Shown: positions 10,932 to 23,249 of the stretch, one piece after another
Layout: each line of letters starts with the position of its first letter
How positions within the stretch are numbered: the first letter of the stretch is position 1
Source of the DNA: Tricholoma matsutake
Lineage: Eukaryota > Basidiomycota > Agaricomycetes > Agaricales > Tricholomataceae
NCBI GenBank assembly: GCA_026075535.2
Contig: AP026539.1
Location: forward strand, 6,758,001 to 6,822,000
Direction of reading: 5' to 3'
DNA: 64,000 nt
Made by a program: the position numbers and the translations under genes
Notes under the pieces: model-generated
The model's input: the letters and a program-made list of their open reading frames with translations, nothing else
The model's database searches: none
What the model was told of the DNA's origin: nothing

Positions 10932-11052
10932 TGACCTCTGCCAGTGATCTTCAGAGTTATGCCGTGTTACTCTGGTTTGACACGAAGGCGTTATGGTGAA
11001 CATGGTCGATTCAATTGTAACTAAGTGTATTAAGTAATATTATCGTTTCGCC

Positions 11053-12212
11053 ATGTCCACTAACCTTGTGAATACACCTCCGATTCATGGCAATTATCAT
11101 GGGTTACTTATATTCTGCTCTTCATGTTGATTAACCTAACCTATATACCCAAGCTATTCTTCAAAACGTCCGTCCATCAAGGACCCCCGACTTGCACTTC
11201 TACCACCTAACTTCTTCACCGATGCACGGGTTCTAGATATCGGGTGCAACGAGGGATGGGTCACTTGTGAGATAGGCGAGTCTCTGCCTCTGTCGCCACC
11301 ATTATGACCTTATTGAACATGAGCAACAGCGCAATCGTGGTCAGCACGTAAGGTGGTTGGAGTCGACATTGACGACACTCTAGTACGGGCGGCATGGCGC
11401 AGACGACGCGCTGTCTGGTCGTTGCAGGGCCCTTCCGACGAGAAGCTGTCCATCAACTCGTATGATGGTCAAACAGAAGTGTCGAGCCCGCAGAAACGTA
11501 AACGTCACATATTGGAATCGACAACTGGAACGGCGTCTCGAACTGGTCAACCCAATTATTTTCCGATCTCATGTGAACACGAATTTGGTTCCCTTCCCGT
11601 GCCCCCGTCGAAGACCCGGGGGCAACACGTATTCCCTCACAATGTCTTGTACCGGACTGCCGATTGGACGTGTACCGAGATCCCAGAGGATGCAGAACGC
11701 TACGACGTCGTCATTGCGTATGAGACAGTTACTTTCCACCCTGATCAACCAATGTTTGACTGTGTTCTCATATAGCTTCTCTATAACTAAATGGATACAG
11801 TTGAACGGAGGAGATGAAGCACTGAAGACATTTTTCCGTCGCGTCTATGATGTACTGGAACCTGGTGGGACCTTCATTTTGGAGCCACAAGCTTGGGACA
11901 CGTACGCGAAAGCGAAGCGTATGCATGAGGTGCGGCTATGTGGTTGACTCCCTTCCATCATCTGTTTCTATTCGGCGACAGAAATTGAAAGATAATGCAA
12001 GAAATCTACAAATAGGCCCCGACGATTTCGAGAACATCCTTACTGGCATCGGCTTCGGCCCTGCGCGTCATCTCGGTACTACTGGCGAGGGTGGTAAGTC
12101 GGGATCTGGCCTAGCCCAATCCGAGTCATCCTCACATTCCTCTGCAGGCTTCCGACGCCCGGTAGACCTGTATGACAGGTGCCTTTCGGCGGAGCCGATT
12201 ACATCGCATTGA
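11053..12212 (+). CDS. Bin3/MePCE-type RNA methyltransferase (six exons)
   Basis: SAM-dependent methyltransferase of the Bin3 family, which adds a methyl group to the 5' gamma-phosphate of small RNAs (7SK cap in animals, U6-linked in fission yeast). Exons by eye: 11053-11102, 11154-11266, 11330-11717, 11776-11929, 11982-12093, 12148-12212; introns are 51-63 bp with GT-AG ends and all phases agree. Motifs in order: HGNYHGYSSKRP, SAM motif [66 protein letters not shown], and the C-terminal [10 protein letters not shown]...[11 protein letters not shown]. The order and spacing match the family closely. It lies 120 bp downstream of the F-box-like gene on the same strand. The start is chosen because the HGNYHGYYSKR-type motif normally sits near the N-terminus. 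Confidence 0.9.
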
Positions 12213-12517
12213 TTCCATTATTCAGGGATATGAGTGATGACCAAGGGAAGTACGCCGCACCTGCTGCGGCGTAGTGCTGTACGCAGTGTTTTGTCGGTTA
12301 CAACTTACAGCGGTAGAGAGTAGCATAGTGGATTACTCAATGTACGAACGTGTGCTGGTACGTGTAATAGTAGTTCAGGAACCGGAGCTACGAATGCAGA
12401 TTGACAACTTCCGCAAAGAATGTCCGATCATCTAATCAACATCCCTTCAACTGCTCGGTTGGACTACGACTTCATGAGACAAGCGTAGACTCAATCTACT
12501 CCCTCCTTTTCAAGTCC

Positions 12518-12529
12518 TTATATTTATAA
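12518..12529 (+). promoter_or_regulatory. TATA-like element upstream of the ubiquitin protease gene
   Basis: TTATATTTATAA, about 36 bp before the ATG at 12565. Position and composition suit a core promoter, but A/T-rich runs are common in intergenic DNA here. The rest of 12213-12564 shows no gene. Confidence 0.3.
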
Positions 12530-12564
12530 CAGCCGGATCTGCAGAAACCCAGGCCGTTCCTGAA

Positions 12565-15500
12565 ATGGCAAAGTTGAAGACACCAACACCACAGGAGTTG
12601 TATAGAGCTAGGAAGCAGAGAGAAGAACAGGAAAAGACGGCCTTGTTACCACCAGGCCTTTACAATCATGGAAATACTTGCTTTATGAATTCCGTCCTAC
12701 AAGGGGTGCGTCCATCGTCGAGTCTCCAAGTATTACTAATGACTCTTTATTTTGGTTGTGCAGTTGATAGCGACTCGTTTTTTGGCTGATCTTGCAAACT
12801 TCAGACACATATCACCCGTTTTCCAGAATTATTCCACTGCCCCCCTCTTATCCGCTAGATCACCGCTGTTGACTAATGGGCACGGGATTGGTGGGCCAGA
12901 AGAGCAGGCTTGGGTCAACACCATGCCAATAGGCGACAGTTTTCTGAAAATTATGTACCGAGGATGGGATATCCAGTCGGGGAGGCAAAGAGAAAATTTG
13001 AGTCCCAAGTACGCGTTCCAACTCATCAATAATTCTGAAATCAATCAATATCTCAGGCCGTTACTGGGTACGCTTGGTCGGAAATACGACCAATATCTTG
13101 ATTTTGCGCAACAAGACGCCCATGAATTCCTACGCATTTTACTAGATGCCATGCGAATGGAGGAATTTGATGTGGGTGATTGCATCATTTCCTGTGAGAT
13201 CTGAACTAAGACATATTTCGCGATTAGGTTATCAAGAAGCGCCAACCACCTCCTGAACATGTCAAGAAACGACGGCGAACGACCATAACTCCTTCTAATA
13301 TGTACTCAACATTCCCTGATGGCCGGGAACCTTTTCCATCCCTATCCACCTCGGAAGAAGAAAAGCTCATGTCACTTTCCGACATGATCTTTGGAGGAAA
13401 GTTGACGAGCATCTTAGTTTGTCAGAAGTGCAAGCATGTTTCTCAAACGTTTGAGGACTTCAATGATATCAGCCTCAGCCTCAAAGCTGAAGATTATCGC
13501 GAACGGAAACGTGATCGGCTAATGAATTTTGCCAAGCGCCTGACCTCCTTCCCCACAGCTTCCCCTGTCGTTACACTCGCAGTTGGTCCTGAGATTCCTC
13601 GCCCGTCTTCTGTGCCTCCGAGCCCAAGTGTCCGGGAGGCTGGGCAACTTGGCGGTCATGATGAACCCCCAATAGTAGACGACCCACGGCGGAGAAGTTT
13701 AGATGTTTTCGCGGTTGTAGATCCAGAAGGGCAGCAGTTAAACAGCACAACTCCCAAAGAAGACCCAGTTTCGTCGGAGAGTGCCAGATCTAACGTTCTG
13801 GTGAATGGTACAGCGAAACAGAAGCATATTGAGATCGCGGATCCGGTAAAGGAGGACAAGAAGGAGAAGAAGGACGATGGTTGGAGTAAAATTGGAAGGC
13901 GAATCAGTATGTCAGTTGGGCTGACAAAAGGCTCGAAAGAACGGACGAGTCGCTCGAAGAAACGAAATAGTCTCGACTTGTCACATAGGTCGACAAGCTT
14001 AGGTGTCCCTCAGCCTCTGGAAAGCACAGAGGGGGCATCCATAGATGGCATCATCTCACCGAAGTCGACACCCCGGACCAGTACATCAGACACTCTCCAA
14101 GGCTCCACGCCTGCGATACTTTCATCGCGACCTTCCACTCCTCTGAAGGCAATTCATGGTGACTTGACGTCAAATTGCCACACGCCATCTTCGTCCCGAC
14201 ACAGCATATCACGTTTTCCAGCTATCCGTGGCAAATCTCCAAAACCACCAAAATCATCTCCGGCCGAGACCGAATATCTGCGACGAATTTTAGCTGACAT
14301 TACTCCTGCGTCTTCAACCAACCCCTTTGATATACTTAAGCCCACATTCCATAGTGGCAGTAGTCGATCTGTCTCTGCCGGCTCGGCTACTCCTGCGGCA
14401 CAGAACCTGTGGCTGAGCTTGAGCCAGTTTTCTGGAATCGAGGAGTGTCTGAGGATGTTCACTGCTGTTGAGGTCCTAGATGGGGAGAATATGGTGGGAT
14501 GTCGTCGGTGCTGGAAGATTGCCAATGGAGTATATCCGTCGAAGCAGCCGGTTAGTGAGCCGGATGAAGACTCGGACAGCATAGAACATGATAGTCCAGT
14601 TGCACCTCCACCAGATACTTGGCAGGAACGTAAATCGCGGCAGACATCACCACCACTTTCGCCAAAAATGGCACATATACCCACATCCATGTCGACCCCG
14701 ACTGTTTCCTTCTACTCATACTCGAACAATAGCGACAACCGTTCTGTTTCTTCACTTCCGACAGATACTAATTCAGCTGAGTCTGATCCCACGCCTGATC
14801 AATCCGCATCAAGTTTTGCATGGGACGAAGACCTACCTAGCGGTGATCAGCAAGCGATAACTCCCGGTGGTCTGCCGATCCCTGCGATCTCCACTACTGG
14901 CCCCGATTCGCCCATTTCCCAGTCACATCACCATTCCTCTTCCCCATCACTGCTACATCAAGCTTTGCCCCTCACCGAGCTAGCGCCATCTGATTCTACA
15001 TCCTCACCCACTCCTGATAACGACGATACACCTATAGCCCACCCGACCCCACGTCTTGCCCAAGTTGTTGCCCACCTCCCGCCCTCAATCTCGAGAGACT
15101 CACTCGTTATCCCGAAGAGCCGACATGGACTGCACAGAGCAGATGTGGAGAGCACTGACGAGAGCTCTGGTGCAGAGAGCGAAGCTTCTGTCACTACTTC
15201 TGTCCGTTCTACCGATACCTCAACTTCTGTGGAGGTCTCCTATGACGCAATGCACAAGACCCAGTCGCCACCACATCTGGCCATCAAGAAGCCGTCTCGT
15301 CCAAAGCCTGTCATCATGCGTCCAGCATATAAGCGCTATCTCATCGGGACGCCTCCCCCGATTCTGGTTATCCATCTCAAGCGCTTCCAGCAGATCTCAA
15401 AGACACACATGATGTCATTTTCGCATGGGTTCAAGAAACTCGACGACTACGTGACGTTCCCAGAATACCTGGACCTGACACCATATCTCGCGCCCAAGAA

Positions 15501-15882
15501 AGAGGATTTTGGGCTGGGGAAGAAGGGCAAGGCGAAAGTGCACGGAAAACATCGCGAGACAGACGATAAGTGCATGTATCGCCTGTATGCGGTGGTGGTT
15601 CATATCGGCAATATGGTAAGATGTTTTGCGATGTATTTGATTCATGTATTGATTGTGGGCTTTCAGCTCGGTGGTCATTATATTGCATACACCGCCCTTC
15701 CTGCTTTGTCACAGGCAAACGGGACATTGCCTTCATCTGCGTCCTGCACCTCTAAGGCAGCCGCTGAGAGCACCAAGCCGGCGAGGGAGTGGGCTTATAT
15801 CAGCGACACCATCGTCCGGCTCACTACGCTGGAAGAGGTCCTCAAGGCCAAAGCTTATATCTGCATGTATGAGCGAATATGA
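12565..15882 (+). CDS. Ubiquitin-specific protease (USP/UCH family, four exons)
   Basis: Cysteine deubiquitinase of the USP family, likely of the USP16/USP45 type, removing ubiquitin from nuclear or cytosolic proteins. Exons: 12565-12705, 12764-13171, 13228-15615, 15667-15882; the introns are 51-58 bp, and the last (51 nt) keeps the frame open. The catalytic Cys box is LYNHGNTCFMNSVLQ near residue 33; a QQDAHEFL block follows in exon 2. A zinc-binding finger uses CQKC and CRRC pairs. The catalytic His box is LGGHYIAYT near the C-terminus, and the protein ends KAYICMYERI. A serine/proline-rich insert of over 500 residues interrupts the catalytic domain, as in other fungal relatives. All catalytic elements are present, so the gene looks functional. 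About 1050 aa. Confidence 0.92.
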
Positions 15883-16324
15883 ACTCTTGACTTTCATTTT
15901 TAGCCTAGGTAACTTAGCCCCCCGGAGTATTTTCTAGCGTGCAGTAATTTATATTTGTTATAACGCTGCAATATCGAGGACCATCATACATACTAGCGGT
16001 CGCCTTACGGCGCCTCCGACCTTGCTCCCCGTTATGTAATATCTCGGAGGCTGTCAGAGGCTGAAACTACTACGTGCTGAATACATTCAAGCAACATTCA
16101 AGTTTTCCTGCCGTCCACTTTTTCCTTCAAAGTAGAGGTCAAGACACACTGCGTTATGTGTTTACAAACCACCCTTCTGAGGACCTTCGAGAGGATTACG
16201 ACTAGCAATGCTGAATAAAGGTGTAGGTACCAATGGTATACATTGGGTATACACATTTTGAGTAGCTTGCGGGAGCAATGTTTTGTAATACGATCATGTT
16301 AACAAAGCTTTCCCTAGTAGTAAG
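15883..16324. other. Intergenic between the protease gene and tRNA-Tyr
   Basis: About 440 bp containing the protease 3' region. No further gene or repeat recognised. Confidence 0.6.
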
Positions 16325-16407
16325 CCGACCTTAGCTCAGTTGGAAGAGCGCAAGACTGTAATGGATATATCATCTTGATGTCGCCTGTTCGAACCAGGCA
16401 GGTCGGA
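16325..16407 (+). tRNA. tRNA-Tyr (GTA anticodon) with a 10-nt intron
   Basis: Acceptor stem CCGACCT pairs with AGGTCGG, giving the C1-G72 pair that marks eukaryotic tRNA-Tyr, with discriminator A. D stem GCTC/GAGC, anticodon stem CAAGA/TCTTG, and T arm GCCTG-TTCGAAC-CAGGC are all intact. The anticodon GTA is followed by A37 and then an intron of about 10 nt (TGGATATATC) at the standard 37/38 site, as expected because eukaryotic tRNA-Tyr genes commonly carry introns. The spliced length is 73 nt. Internal A box (TTAGCTCAGTTGG) and B box (GTTCGAACC) are present. Confidence 0.95.
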
Positions 16408-16433
16408 CGCCACATATACATAATGTATCTTTG

Positions 16434-16443
16434 TTTTTTTTTT
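16434..16443 (+). terminator. RNA polymerase III terminator of tRNA-Tyr
   Basis: A run of ten Ts 27 bp after the tRNA, a strong pol III stop signal. Confidence 0.8.
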
Positions 16444-16511
16444 AATACGACGACTCATCATCGCACAAGCTGGAATGTGATTTGAAATACATAACTTCCT
16501 ACTACTTGATA

Positions 16512-18135
16512 TCAAACCTCATACTCATCCCCAAAAGGATCCCACACCTCCCCAGGCTTCAGCACCGGCTTCGTAAAAGGCTTATCGACTTCGTCCCCGG
16601 CCAGTTCATCCACAGTATCCTCCTCATCCAGATCCTCGTCTCTTGCACACATCCATTCCCCCTTTTTCAGTCGCTCCAATCTCTTCGATACGCGTTCGAT
16701 CCTTAGGCGCTGCCACTGCGCCTGCGGCGGCGCCGGGGTGTGGTCAAATGCCGAGATCGGGAAACCATGTGTTTGTGGGACACAGGGAGCGACGGAGATG
16801 TGGTTTTGAGAGAAGAGGGGAGATGTCAGGAGATCGGAACTGGAGGATATCGGGGAGGAAGTGTGGGAGTGGGTCAGACCTGGTGTGGAGTTGGGTGGGT
16901 CCATCCCGTTCCTTTCGTTTTCCTCGTCCTCATCTTCATCCTGGGCGTACAAAGAGCTCGAGATGAAGTAATTTCCTTGCTGCTGCGCTAGTTTGAGGTA
17001 CGATGCGAATACCCTGAATTTATTCCATTGGCTTCTGGAGGGAATGGCTGTAGGGTCATCTTCCTCTTCATCGTCCTCTTCCTGATGATCTGACCCTGCG
17101 TCTTCATCGTCATGCTGGTCATTATCCCTGTTTACATCTTTGTTGGCCAGCGTCCGGCGGTGTGGGATAAGCGGAGACTTGAGTTTGTGTGTCGGAACCG
17201 AGAATACAGGCCGAGGAAGTGGAAGAGGGGCGGGTGGCAGAAGCCGGACGCGTCCACGGGCATAGAAAACGTAAGGAATATTGGATATACCCTTGCGTTT
17301 CGGAATGGGTGCGGTGTTGATTGTTATGTGTATCGCTGTAGTGGGTGTGTGATGCTGAAGTACATGAATAGATAGTTTGGTGCGGGTAAGCAAGGGACAG
17401 ATGACGCACGTAAATTATGCCTCGTGATATGTCGCCGCCCCTCGGCCAAGCGTGGGCAAGGGTGAAGTCTTCCTCTTCTGCCCAAATCCAGCCTTTGCCT
17501 TCTTCACAGTCATCAGTCCTTTCTGCTTCGCTTTCATCGCCTTCTCCCACATTCGCGTCGCCGTCGCCATCTCCCAAGGCGTCCTCATCACCCTCCGGAC
17601 GATACCTACATGGATCACGCACACTAGAAAGCTTGACGACTGTCACGCCACTCTTTATCTGGCAAGGCTTATAACTCTGATTATAGACTGCGGCTCTCTT
17701 CACCACTTCGAAGAGATGTCTGTCTTCGTTGTCCACGACGCAACCTCCACCATACAGAAATGCAATGAGGCAGCGTAGATGAACGAAAGTGTAGCTCAGA
17801 GGCACTTGGACTACACGATAAACCCCACCGAGACGCGGGGAGATGCCTGGGCGAACAAGTTGAAAGCGCAGGGGGAGGTGTTGGGAGAAAGAAGTGGGAG
17901 GCGGTAGGGTGTGGGTAAGGGCTCGGATACGTTTCCTACCAAACGGATTGGAAGGTGAATCGAAGGGACGAGACGGGAACGGGGTGCGAGTAGTCGAGGA
18001 AGAGTAGGATGATTTTGGGAGAGGAGTATGAGGAAGAGAGAGATTACGGAGTTTTATTGGAGGCTCTTTGTCGTCATTGGTTAAGGTGTGGACGTCGTCT
18101 TCGACAGCGAGCTCCAGGCTTCGTTTCGGTGCCAT
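16512..18135 (-). CDS. Conserved fungal hypothetical protein, pRiA4b ORF-3-like N-terminus (tentative)
   Basis: Two exons on the minus strand, 18135-17410 and 17354-16512, joined in phase across a 55-bp GT-AG intron, giving 522 aa. The start ATG begins MAPKRSLELAVED; an N-terminal extension would need a non-ATG start. Residues about 20-70 are serine/threonine/proline-rich and basic. A folded segment follows (LRFQLVRPGISPRLGG, VYRVVQVPLSYTFVHLRCLI, DRHLFEVVKRAAVYN) that resembles the plasmid pRiA4b ORF-3-like fold. Long acidic stretches (DEDEDEENE and others) and a serine-rich part come next, and the C-terminus ends KPGEVWDPFGDEYEV. It is transcribed toward the tRNA. The function is unknown; the acidic, low-complexity composition suggests a nuclear protein, which is inference. 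Confidence 0.7.
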
Positions 18136-18227
18136 GGACAGTTTCAAACAACTTTCGACTTACTAAATATAAACAATCACTATGTTGTGACCGATCGCGT
18201 TTGCACGTCTATTAGAGACGAAGGTAA

Positions 18228-18567
18228 TACTATCACGGGACTAGTGTTACAAAACTTATGAAAATGGGTGTTCCAAGCCTCAATCACTTAAATCTTGGAT
18301 ACAAATCATTACAATAAGCCTCTCTGAATACCCTTCACCACTTTTCCTCCCCAATCCTGAGAACTCCTTGCTAGGTCATCGTTTAGAGCGTGATCACGTG
18401 AATATGTTCGGACCACGTATTAGATGACAACTAAGTCAAATAAAAGGGAACGGGAAATTGGGGCATAGTGGGGTAGTCCAAAGCTATATAATCCGGCATA
18501 TCCGAGGGAGATATGTGGGTGGGAAGTGGTCGAAATAAAATATTTTATAACACTAGGAGTTACAGCC
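18228..18567. repeat. MITE-like dispersed repeat, copy 1
   Basis: About 340 bp, repeated at 54090-54470 with roughly 80% identity by eye. The ends are inverted: CTAGTGTTACAAAA on the left matches TTTTATAACACTAG on the right, with a partly conserved outer TACTATCACGGG. The middle carries a shared block at about 18477-18537 (TAGTCCAAAGCTATATAATC). No coding capacity. Here it lies about 90 bp upstream of the hypothetical gene start. Confidence 0.7.
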
Positions 18568-18700
18568 GATTGTATATTTGTTTGGCAGTAAACAAACGAC
18601 ATGATTAGTTGCAAAAATGGTGGACTTGGCCGAATTTTCATAAGCTCCTGCTCTTGTACCATGACTAATTGTTTCCACAATCACTTTCATACTTCATCTT

Positions 18701-18895
18701 TGCTGGAGAACCTGTAGATAAATAGAATAGCTACATTCCTTGTGGATGCAAAAATGTTCTGAAGTCTAATTCTCATGGGCTCAAAGTAGAGTGCAAATCA
18801 ACTTATACCTGCTTTTTGAGAATGAAGAGATCAAAGAAAAACATTTCAATCAGGAATAATTGTAGCTAGGCCATTTATCTACAGATTCTCCAGCA
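18701..18895. repeat. Short 195-bp inverted-repeat element
   Basis: TGCTGGAGAACCTGTAGATA at 18701 is inverted at 18873-18895 with one mismatch over 23 bp. The interior is non-coding. It could be a small MITE or a foldback; only one copy is visible in the window. Confidence 0.4.
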
Positions 18896-19116
18896 AACAC
18901 AAAACCTGAAAGTGTTAAGTTCTGAGTTGGACAAAGGAAGTTGTCAGATTTCCAGTCATACCCAGTCAGTAGAATCAAAGGATAAGGGAGGATAGAAACA
19001 TGGAAGGGAACCCAATGGGATTCTGGGGCAGAGTCCACTTGATGTGCCACACCAAGTGTGAGGGGAACAGAAAGGACTTGGCTTCAACTTGTAAGAAGTT
19101 GCACCCTTCTCCTCAT

Positions 19117-19283
19117 TGGAAGGAAGTCAGGGACTTCCAACACTAAGGTCGGAACAAGTGAACAGGAACATAGTATGAATTCAAAAGCTAGAGACTACTA
19201 AAATACAAAGTGGTGCGATAATGTGATTGTGTATGTGCATGTGATCATGATGATGACTAAGAGGTGGTTGTAACATCGTTACA
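19117..19283 (-). repeat. 3' LTR of GypB-1
   Basis: 167 bp, on the plus strand starting TGGAAGGAAG and ending CGTTACA. Only one difference from the other LTR (GATCATGATG against GATCATCATG). Preceded by CTCAT. Confidence 0.93.
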
Positions 19284-19342
19284 CTCTTCCATGCTCTAAA
19301 AAATTAATTCTCTTGTGATTCCCAAATTTTCAGTGCTTCTGT

Positions 19343-22300
19343 CTCCAATACCCCAGACCATGGAAGCCACAAGTCATGTTCAGGACCATATCCAAGCCAA
19401 CGCACGAGGTATTGTCATCCACAGCCATGAGGTTGTACATTGAGGATGCATTCGATGAAATATTCTGTTGACCCATCCGCGGTGATGATTGCACTTGGCA
19501 GGGACAACTCATGGCCGGGGAAGAGTTCGTTGTTGTTTTCTATGGCAGGACAGAGGTGTGAACTGTGAAATGTGGGGATTGCTTGGGATGAGGGAGGGAG
19601 CTTCAGTTTATATGATGAGGACTCTGGATATGCCTCCAGGACTTCATATGGACCATTGAATCTTGGCATAAACTTGGCACATCTTCCATCTTTGCTCTGC
19701 ATGTATTCTCGGCATTGGTGTGCTGTAGCAAGGAGGACCTTGTCTCCAGGCCTGAATGTGTATTCGTTTGCACAATCCTTATTTGCGTGGTGCGCCTGAC
19801 TGATTTTGGCTGTGAGCATGCAGTCACCTCCATTACTTGTTCTTCAATGTTCTCCAGAAAAGTTCTGGCTTGTGTGCTTTCAACTGATTCGTCTGGGGGT
19901 GTGACAATGATTTCTGGGATGGACAACGAGGTTGGGATCATAGGTGGAATTGTCCGAGGTGACTGTCCCATTTTTAAAATGAAAGGTGAGAATCCAGTTG
20001 ATGCGTTTGCTGTATTCATGATGTCGAACCTAACTTTAGGTAGTGCCCGAGCCCAGCCTTTTTGATTGCATTCCACATGGAAATGTAGGCATTGAATGAC
20101 TGTTTTGTTTGAGCGTTCGGAGGAACTGTCAGTTTCAGGATGGTAGGCAGTTGACATTTTGTGTTTGATTCCAGTAAGTTTAGCTACTGCTGCCCAGAAT
20201 TTTGATATGAAAAGTTTATCGTGATCACTGATGATTTCCTTGGGGCAGCCATTTTCACAGTACCACTTGTTGAAGAAGACAAGTGCAAATTGCTCCGCTG
20301 TCATGTTGGTGTTACAGGGGATGATCTGGATATCTGCCCCCACTCTGTCTGTCATAGTGACAATGGTGTCGTACCCATCGTCCTTTGGCAAGGGGCCGAT
20401 GAAATCAATTGCTACTGATTCAAATTGTTTGTCAGGGACTGGTAGCGGATGCAGCGGTCCTGGTGGTAATGAGGTGCGAGATTTGTTCTGTTGACAATCG
20501 ATGCATGCTGGGACGTATGCGTTAAGCAGGTCCCGCCTCATGTTCGGCCAATAAAATTCATTTCTGAGGGAGAGGTAGGATTTGTTGCCTCCAAAGTGGC
20601 CAAGATTGTCGTGGGCTAAACGGAAGAGGTGTTCTCGAAGAGATTTATATTTGGGTATGACCAACCATGAACCAATGAACAGGAGACCGTTCTTCAGTGA
20701 GATTCCAAGTTTGTCATCCAGTACTCCCCACTTATGATCGTCAAGGATAGCAGTGCACCATGGATCATTTTTATACCCATTCTTGATACCTGCGAGGAAT
20801 ATGGGGTCGCTTTCGACTGTGAACACAGAGGAGACCTTTGTGTGATTGTGTGTGGTGCCTCGTCTGCAATGGTGTTCTCTCCACCTGGGAGGTAAGTGAT
20901 TGTATATTCATAGTGGGATAGGTATTCCATCCAACGAGCCTGACATTTTGACAGGTCTTTCTGATAATCGAAGTTCTCCAGTGTTCGATGATCTGTGAAG
21001 ATCTCGATGTGTGACCCGAGCAGATCCGCTCGCCACTTCTTCATTGCTCTTACAATCGCCAACATCTCCTGCTCATGGACAGGATAGTTCAATTCAGCGC
21101 CTGTCAGTGCGCGGCTGTCGAATGTGACAGGACGTGCAGTTTCCCATGTAGGTCCAAAAGATAGAACTGCTCCAGTGCGTCGCTTGCTTGCATCGCAAGT
21201 AACGAAGATTCTGTTGTTGCCCGGTTCCTCATGGTTGATTGTGGTTAGGCAGTCTCAGCCAACCACCAGTGCTTTAATGGCATCAAAGGTGTATTGATGG
21301 TTTATGGTCCAAGGGGGGAATGTTGTGTTGCATTCTTTTTTTGTGAGCGGTGTGAGGAGGGTTGTGTGTTCTGCAAATTGAGGGAGGAATGCGGTGATGT
21401 ACCTAACAATACCTAGGAACTGTCAGACCTGTTTTGCAGATTTAGGAATCAGCCAATTCAAAATATATTTGACTTTGCTCAAATCGGCCTCAATTCCCTT
21501 CACTGATATGTGATGGCCAAGGAAATCGATTTCGGTAGCGAAAAGTTTTGACTTCTTAAGTGAACAATACAATTGGGCCTTCCTGAGCACTTCTAAGACT
21601 AGTGCAACATTTGTGTTGTGCTCTGCAAGGGTGGATGACCAGATAATTATGTCGTCCAGGTAGACATGGCATATTTGGCTGATGAGATCCCGCAGTACCA
21701 GAGTGACGCAGCGTTGATGAGTTGCTGGTGAGTTCTGCAGACCCATGGGCATTACTACCCATTCCCAAAGTCTGAATGGGGTGAGGGTGGCTGTATATTT
21801 GATGTGATCTGGGTTTACGAGCATTTGGAAGAAGGAATTTGTCATGTCAATCTTCCTCCAGACTTTTCCTTTTGCACAATCTGCCAGGATGTCATCAATT
21901 CGAGGTAGGGGATAGTTATCGGGTATAGTGAGACGGTTGAGGTGACGGTAGTCATTCACCCAGCGCGGTAGGACAGAGAGGTCCATCTTAGGAATGATGA
22001 AAGAAGGTGATGTGTAAGGCAAGGATGATGGATGGATGCATCCTGCTGCCACATGCTGGTCAATCAGGGTTTTCCATCCCGCGCGATACTTTCAAGGGCA
22101 GGAGTAAGCTCGTGCTGTTGAGACAGGTGCTCCCGGTTTGAGTTAAATGTGGTGGTAAACATCCTTCGGGAGATCTGTTGCATGAGGGATGTCCATAGGG
22201 AAACAGTCTTTGAAGGTACTTTTGTAGGTTTTGTCTAGATGTTCCAGTACCGCTTCGCCTGCCAGTTGAGCTATTCTAGTTTTAATTGCCGCCACTATGT

Positions 22301-23010
22301 CTGGAGGTCCCACTGAGTGCAGCTCGAAGTTGAAACGGTCTTTGTTTTCCACGAAGAGGTTCATGAGTTCCATGTGGACCCGCTTCCTTAGCTCTTTTGT
22401 TCGTTCTTGTCGTTCAGAGATCTCACATTTCTCTCTCTTGCAGCATTGATGAGGCATAGTGGTTGGTGGTCGTTTACTCTTAGTAGGGTCAGGGGGATTT
22501 AGCAGGTCAAAGTTTGATTCTTTAGCGATTGTGGTATGTAGTTCTGCATCGACAACTATTTTATTTGTAACAAGGAAGTCGAGGCCAAGAATAAGGTCGA
22601 TATGAAGTCGTGGACAGATAATCGCATTCAAGACACGTGACGTCCAGGCAGAATCGGGGGACTGGAGATGTAATTTACAATACTTCATTAACAGCAGGCT
22701 AGTATCTTTCTCATTTGCAAAAGCACTGGAGACAGTCATGGGCTTGAATAATGCGTGTCGTTGAAGGCCGAGGATTTTGACGAGTTCTTCAGATATCAAT
22801 ACTGGGGCAGATCCATGGTCAATGAGGGCGGACACTGGAGTGGGAGCACACATGAAAGGTGCATCCACACAGCATGTCCACCGCAAGTGCGTGGGGAAGG
22901 AGGGTTTATATGGAACATACTCATCACCCTCTTCTGAACCAAGCTCTCCATCTGTATACTTGTCGCTGTCATCGCCGTCTTCGAAAACTGCTGCGACAAT
23001 GTTGGCATTC
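19343..23010 (-). pseudogene. pol of GypB-1: protease, RT, RNase H, integrase, chromodomain (broken by stops)
   Basis: Read right to left: a protease region with ALIDHGSAPVLIS (about 22825); RT with ICHVYLDDIIIWS (about 21655), so the catalytic YLDD is intact; RNase H (about 21200-20860, EMLAIVRAMKKWRADLLG, TDHRTLENF); integrase HHCC finger (HDNLGHFGG ... CIDCQQNK, about 20610-20490); DDE core (AIDFIGPLP, IISDHDKLF, SSSERSNK); and a chromodomain-like end (LVRWLGYGPEHDLWLP, about 19370). Stops include TGA at 21423-21425, where the sister GypB-2 has CGA, and another in the chromodomain. Frameshifts separate RNase H from integrase. Non-functional as it stands. Confidence 0.9.
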
Positions 23011-23236
23011 TGTTGGATTATATAATCTGTCACTGCTTAATCAGTGCTTAACAGATCATAGTTTCCATACACACACACAAGTGATGTGATAGTTGTAGCA
23101 ATCCGTGTCTGGTTATATGGTATCCTTGTTCTGTTGAACCCTATAAGACCTGATAGCTCAGTTGGTCAGAGCATCTGGTATATGTCCAGGAGGGCCTTGG
23201 TTCAATCCCCAGTCTGGTCATCTTTTCTGTTTAACA
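23011..23236 (+). repeat. Left outer LTR of the TRIM-like element
   Basis: 226 bp, TGTTGG...TTTAACA. Contains the palindrome GATTATATAATC at its start and a 74-nt tRNA-like sequence at 23147-23220. Followed by GGTTATGGGCCC at the primer-site position. Confidence 0.85.
23147..23220 (+). other. tRNA-like sequence inside the left LTR
   Basis: GACCTGA/TCTGGTC acceptor with one mismatch, D arm GCTC/GAGC, an anticodon-like stem TCTGG/CCAGG, and T arm CTTGG-TTCAATC-CCCAG with one mismatch. A box TAGCTCAGTTGG is perfect and B box GGTTCAATCCC nearly so. The loop at the anticodon site (TATATGT) lacks U33, so it is unlikely to be a working tRNA. A TTTT lies 3-4 bp downstream, still inside the LTR. Confidence 0.75.
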
Positions 23237-23249
23237 GGTTATGGGCCCT

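Noticed and set aside
11462..11947. Alternative-frame open stretches over the Bin3-type gene
   Set aside because: Shadows of the real exons; only the six-exon model gives the family motifs.
23147..23220. The tRNA-like sequences at 23147 and 25559 as working tRNA genes
   Set aside because: No U33 in the anticodon loop, mismatches in the acceptor and T stems, and exact placement within LTR ends. They are treated as parts of a repeat.
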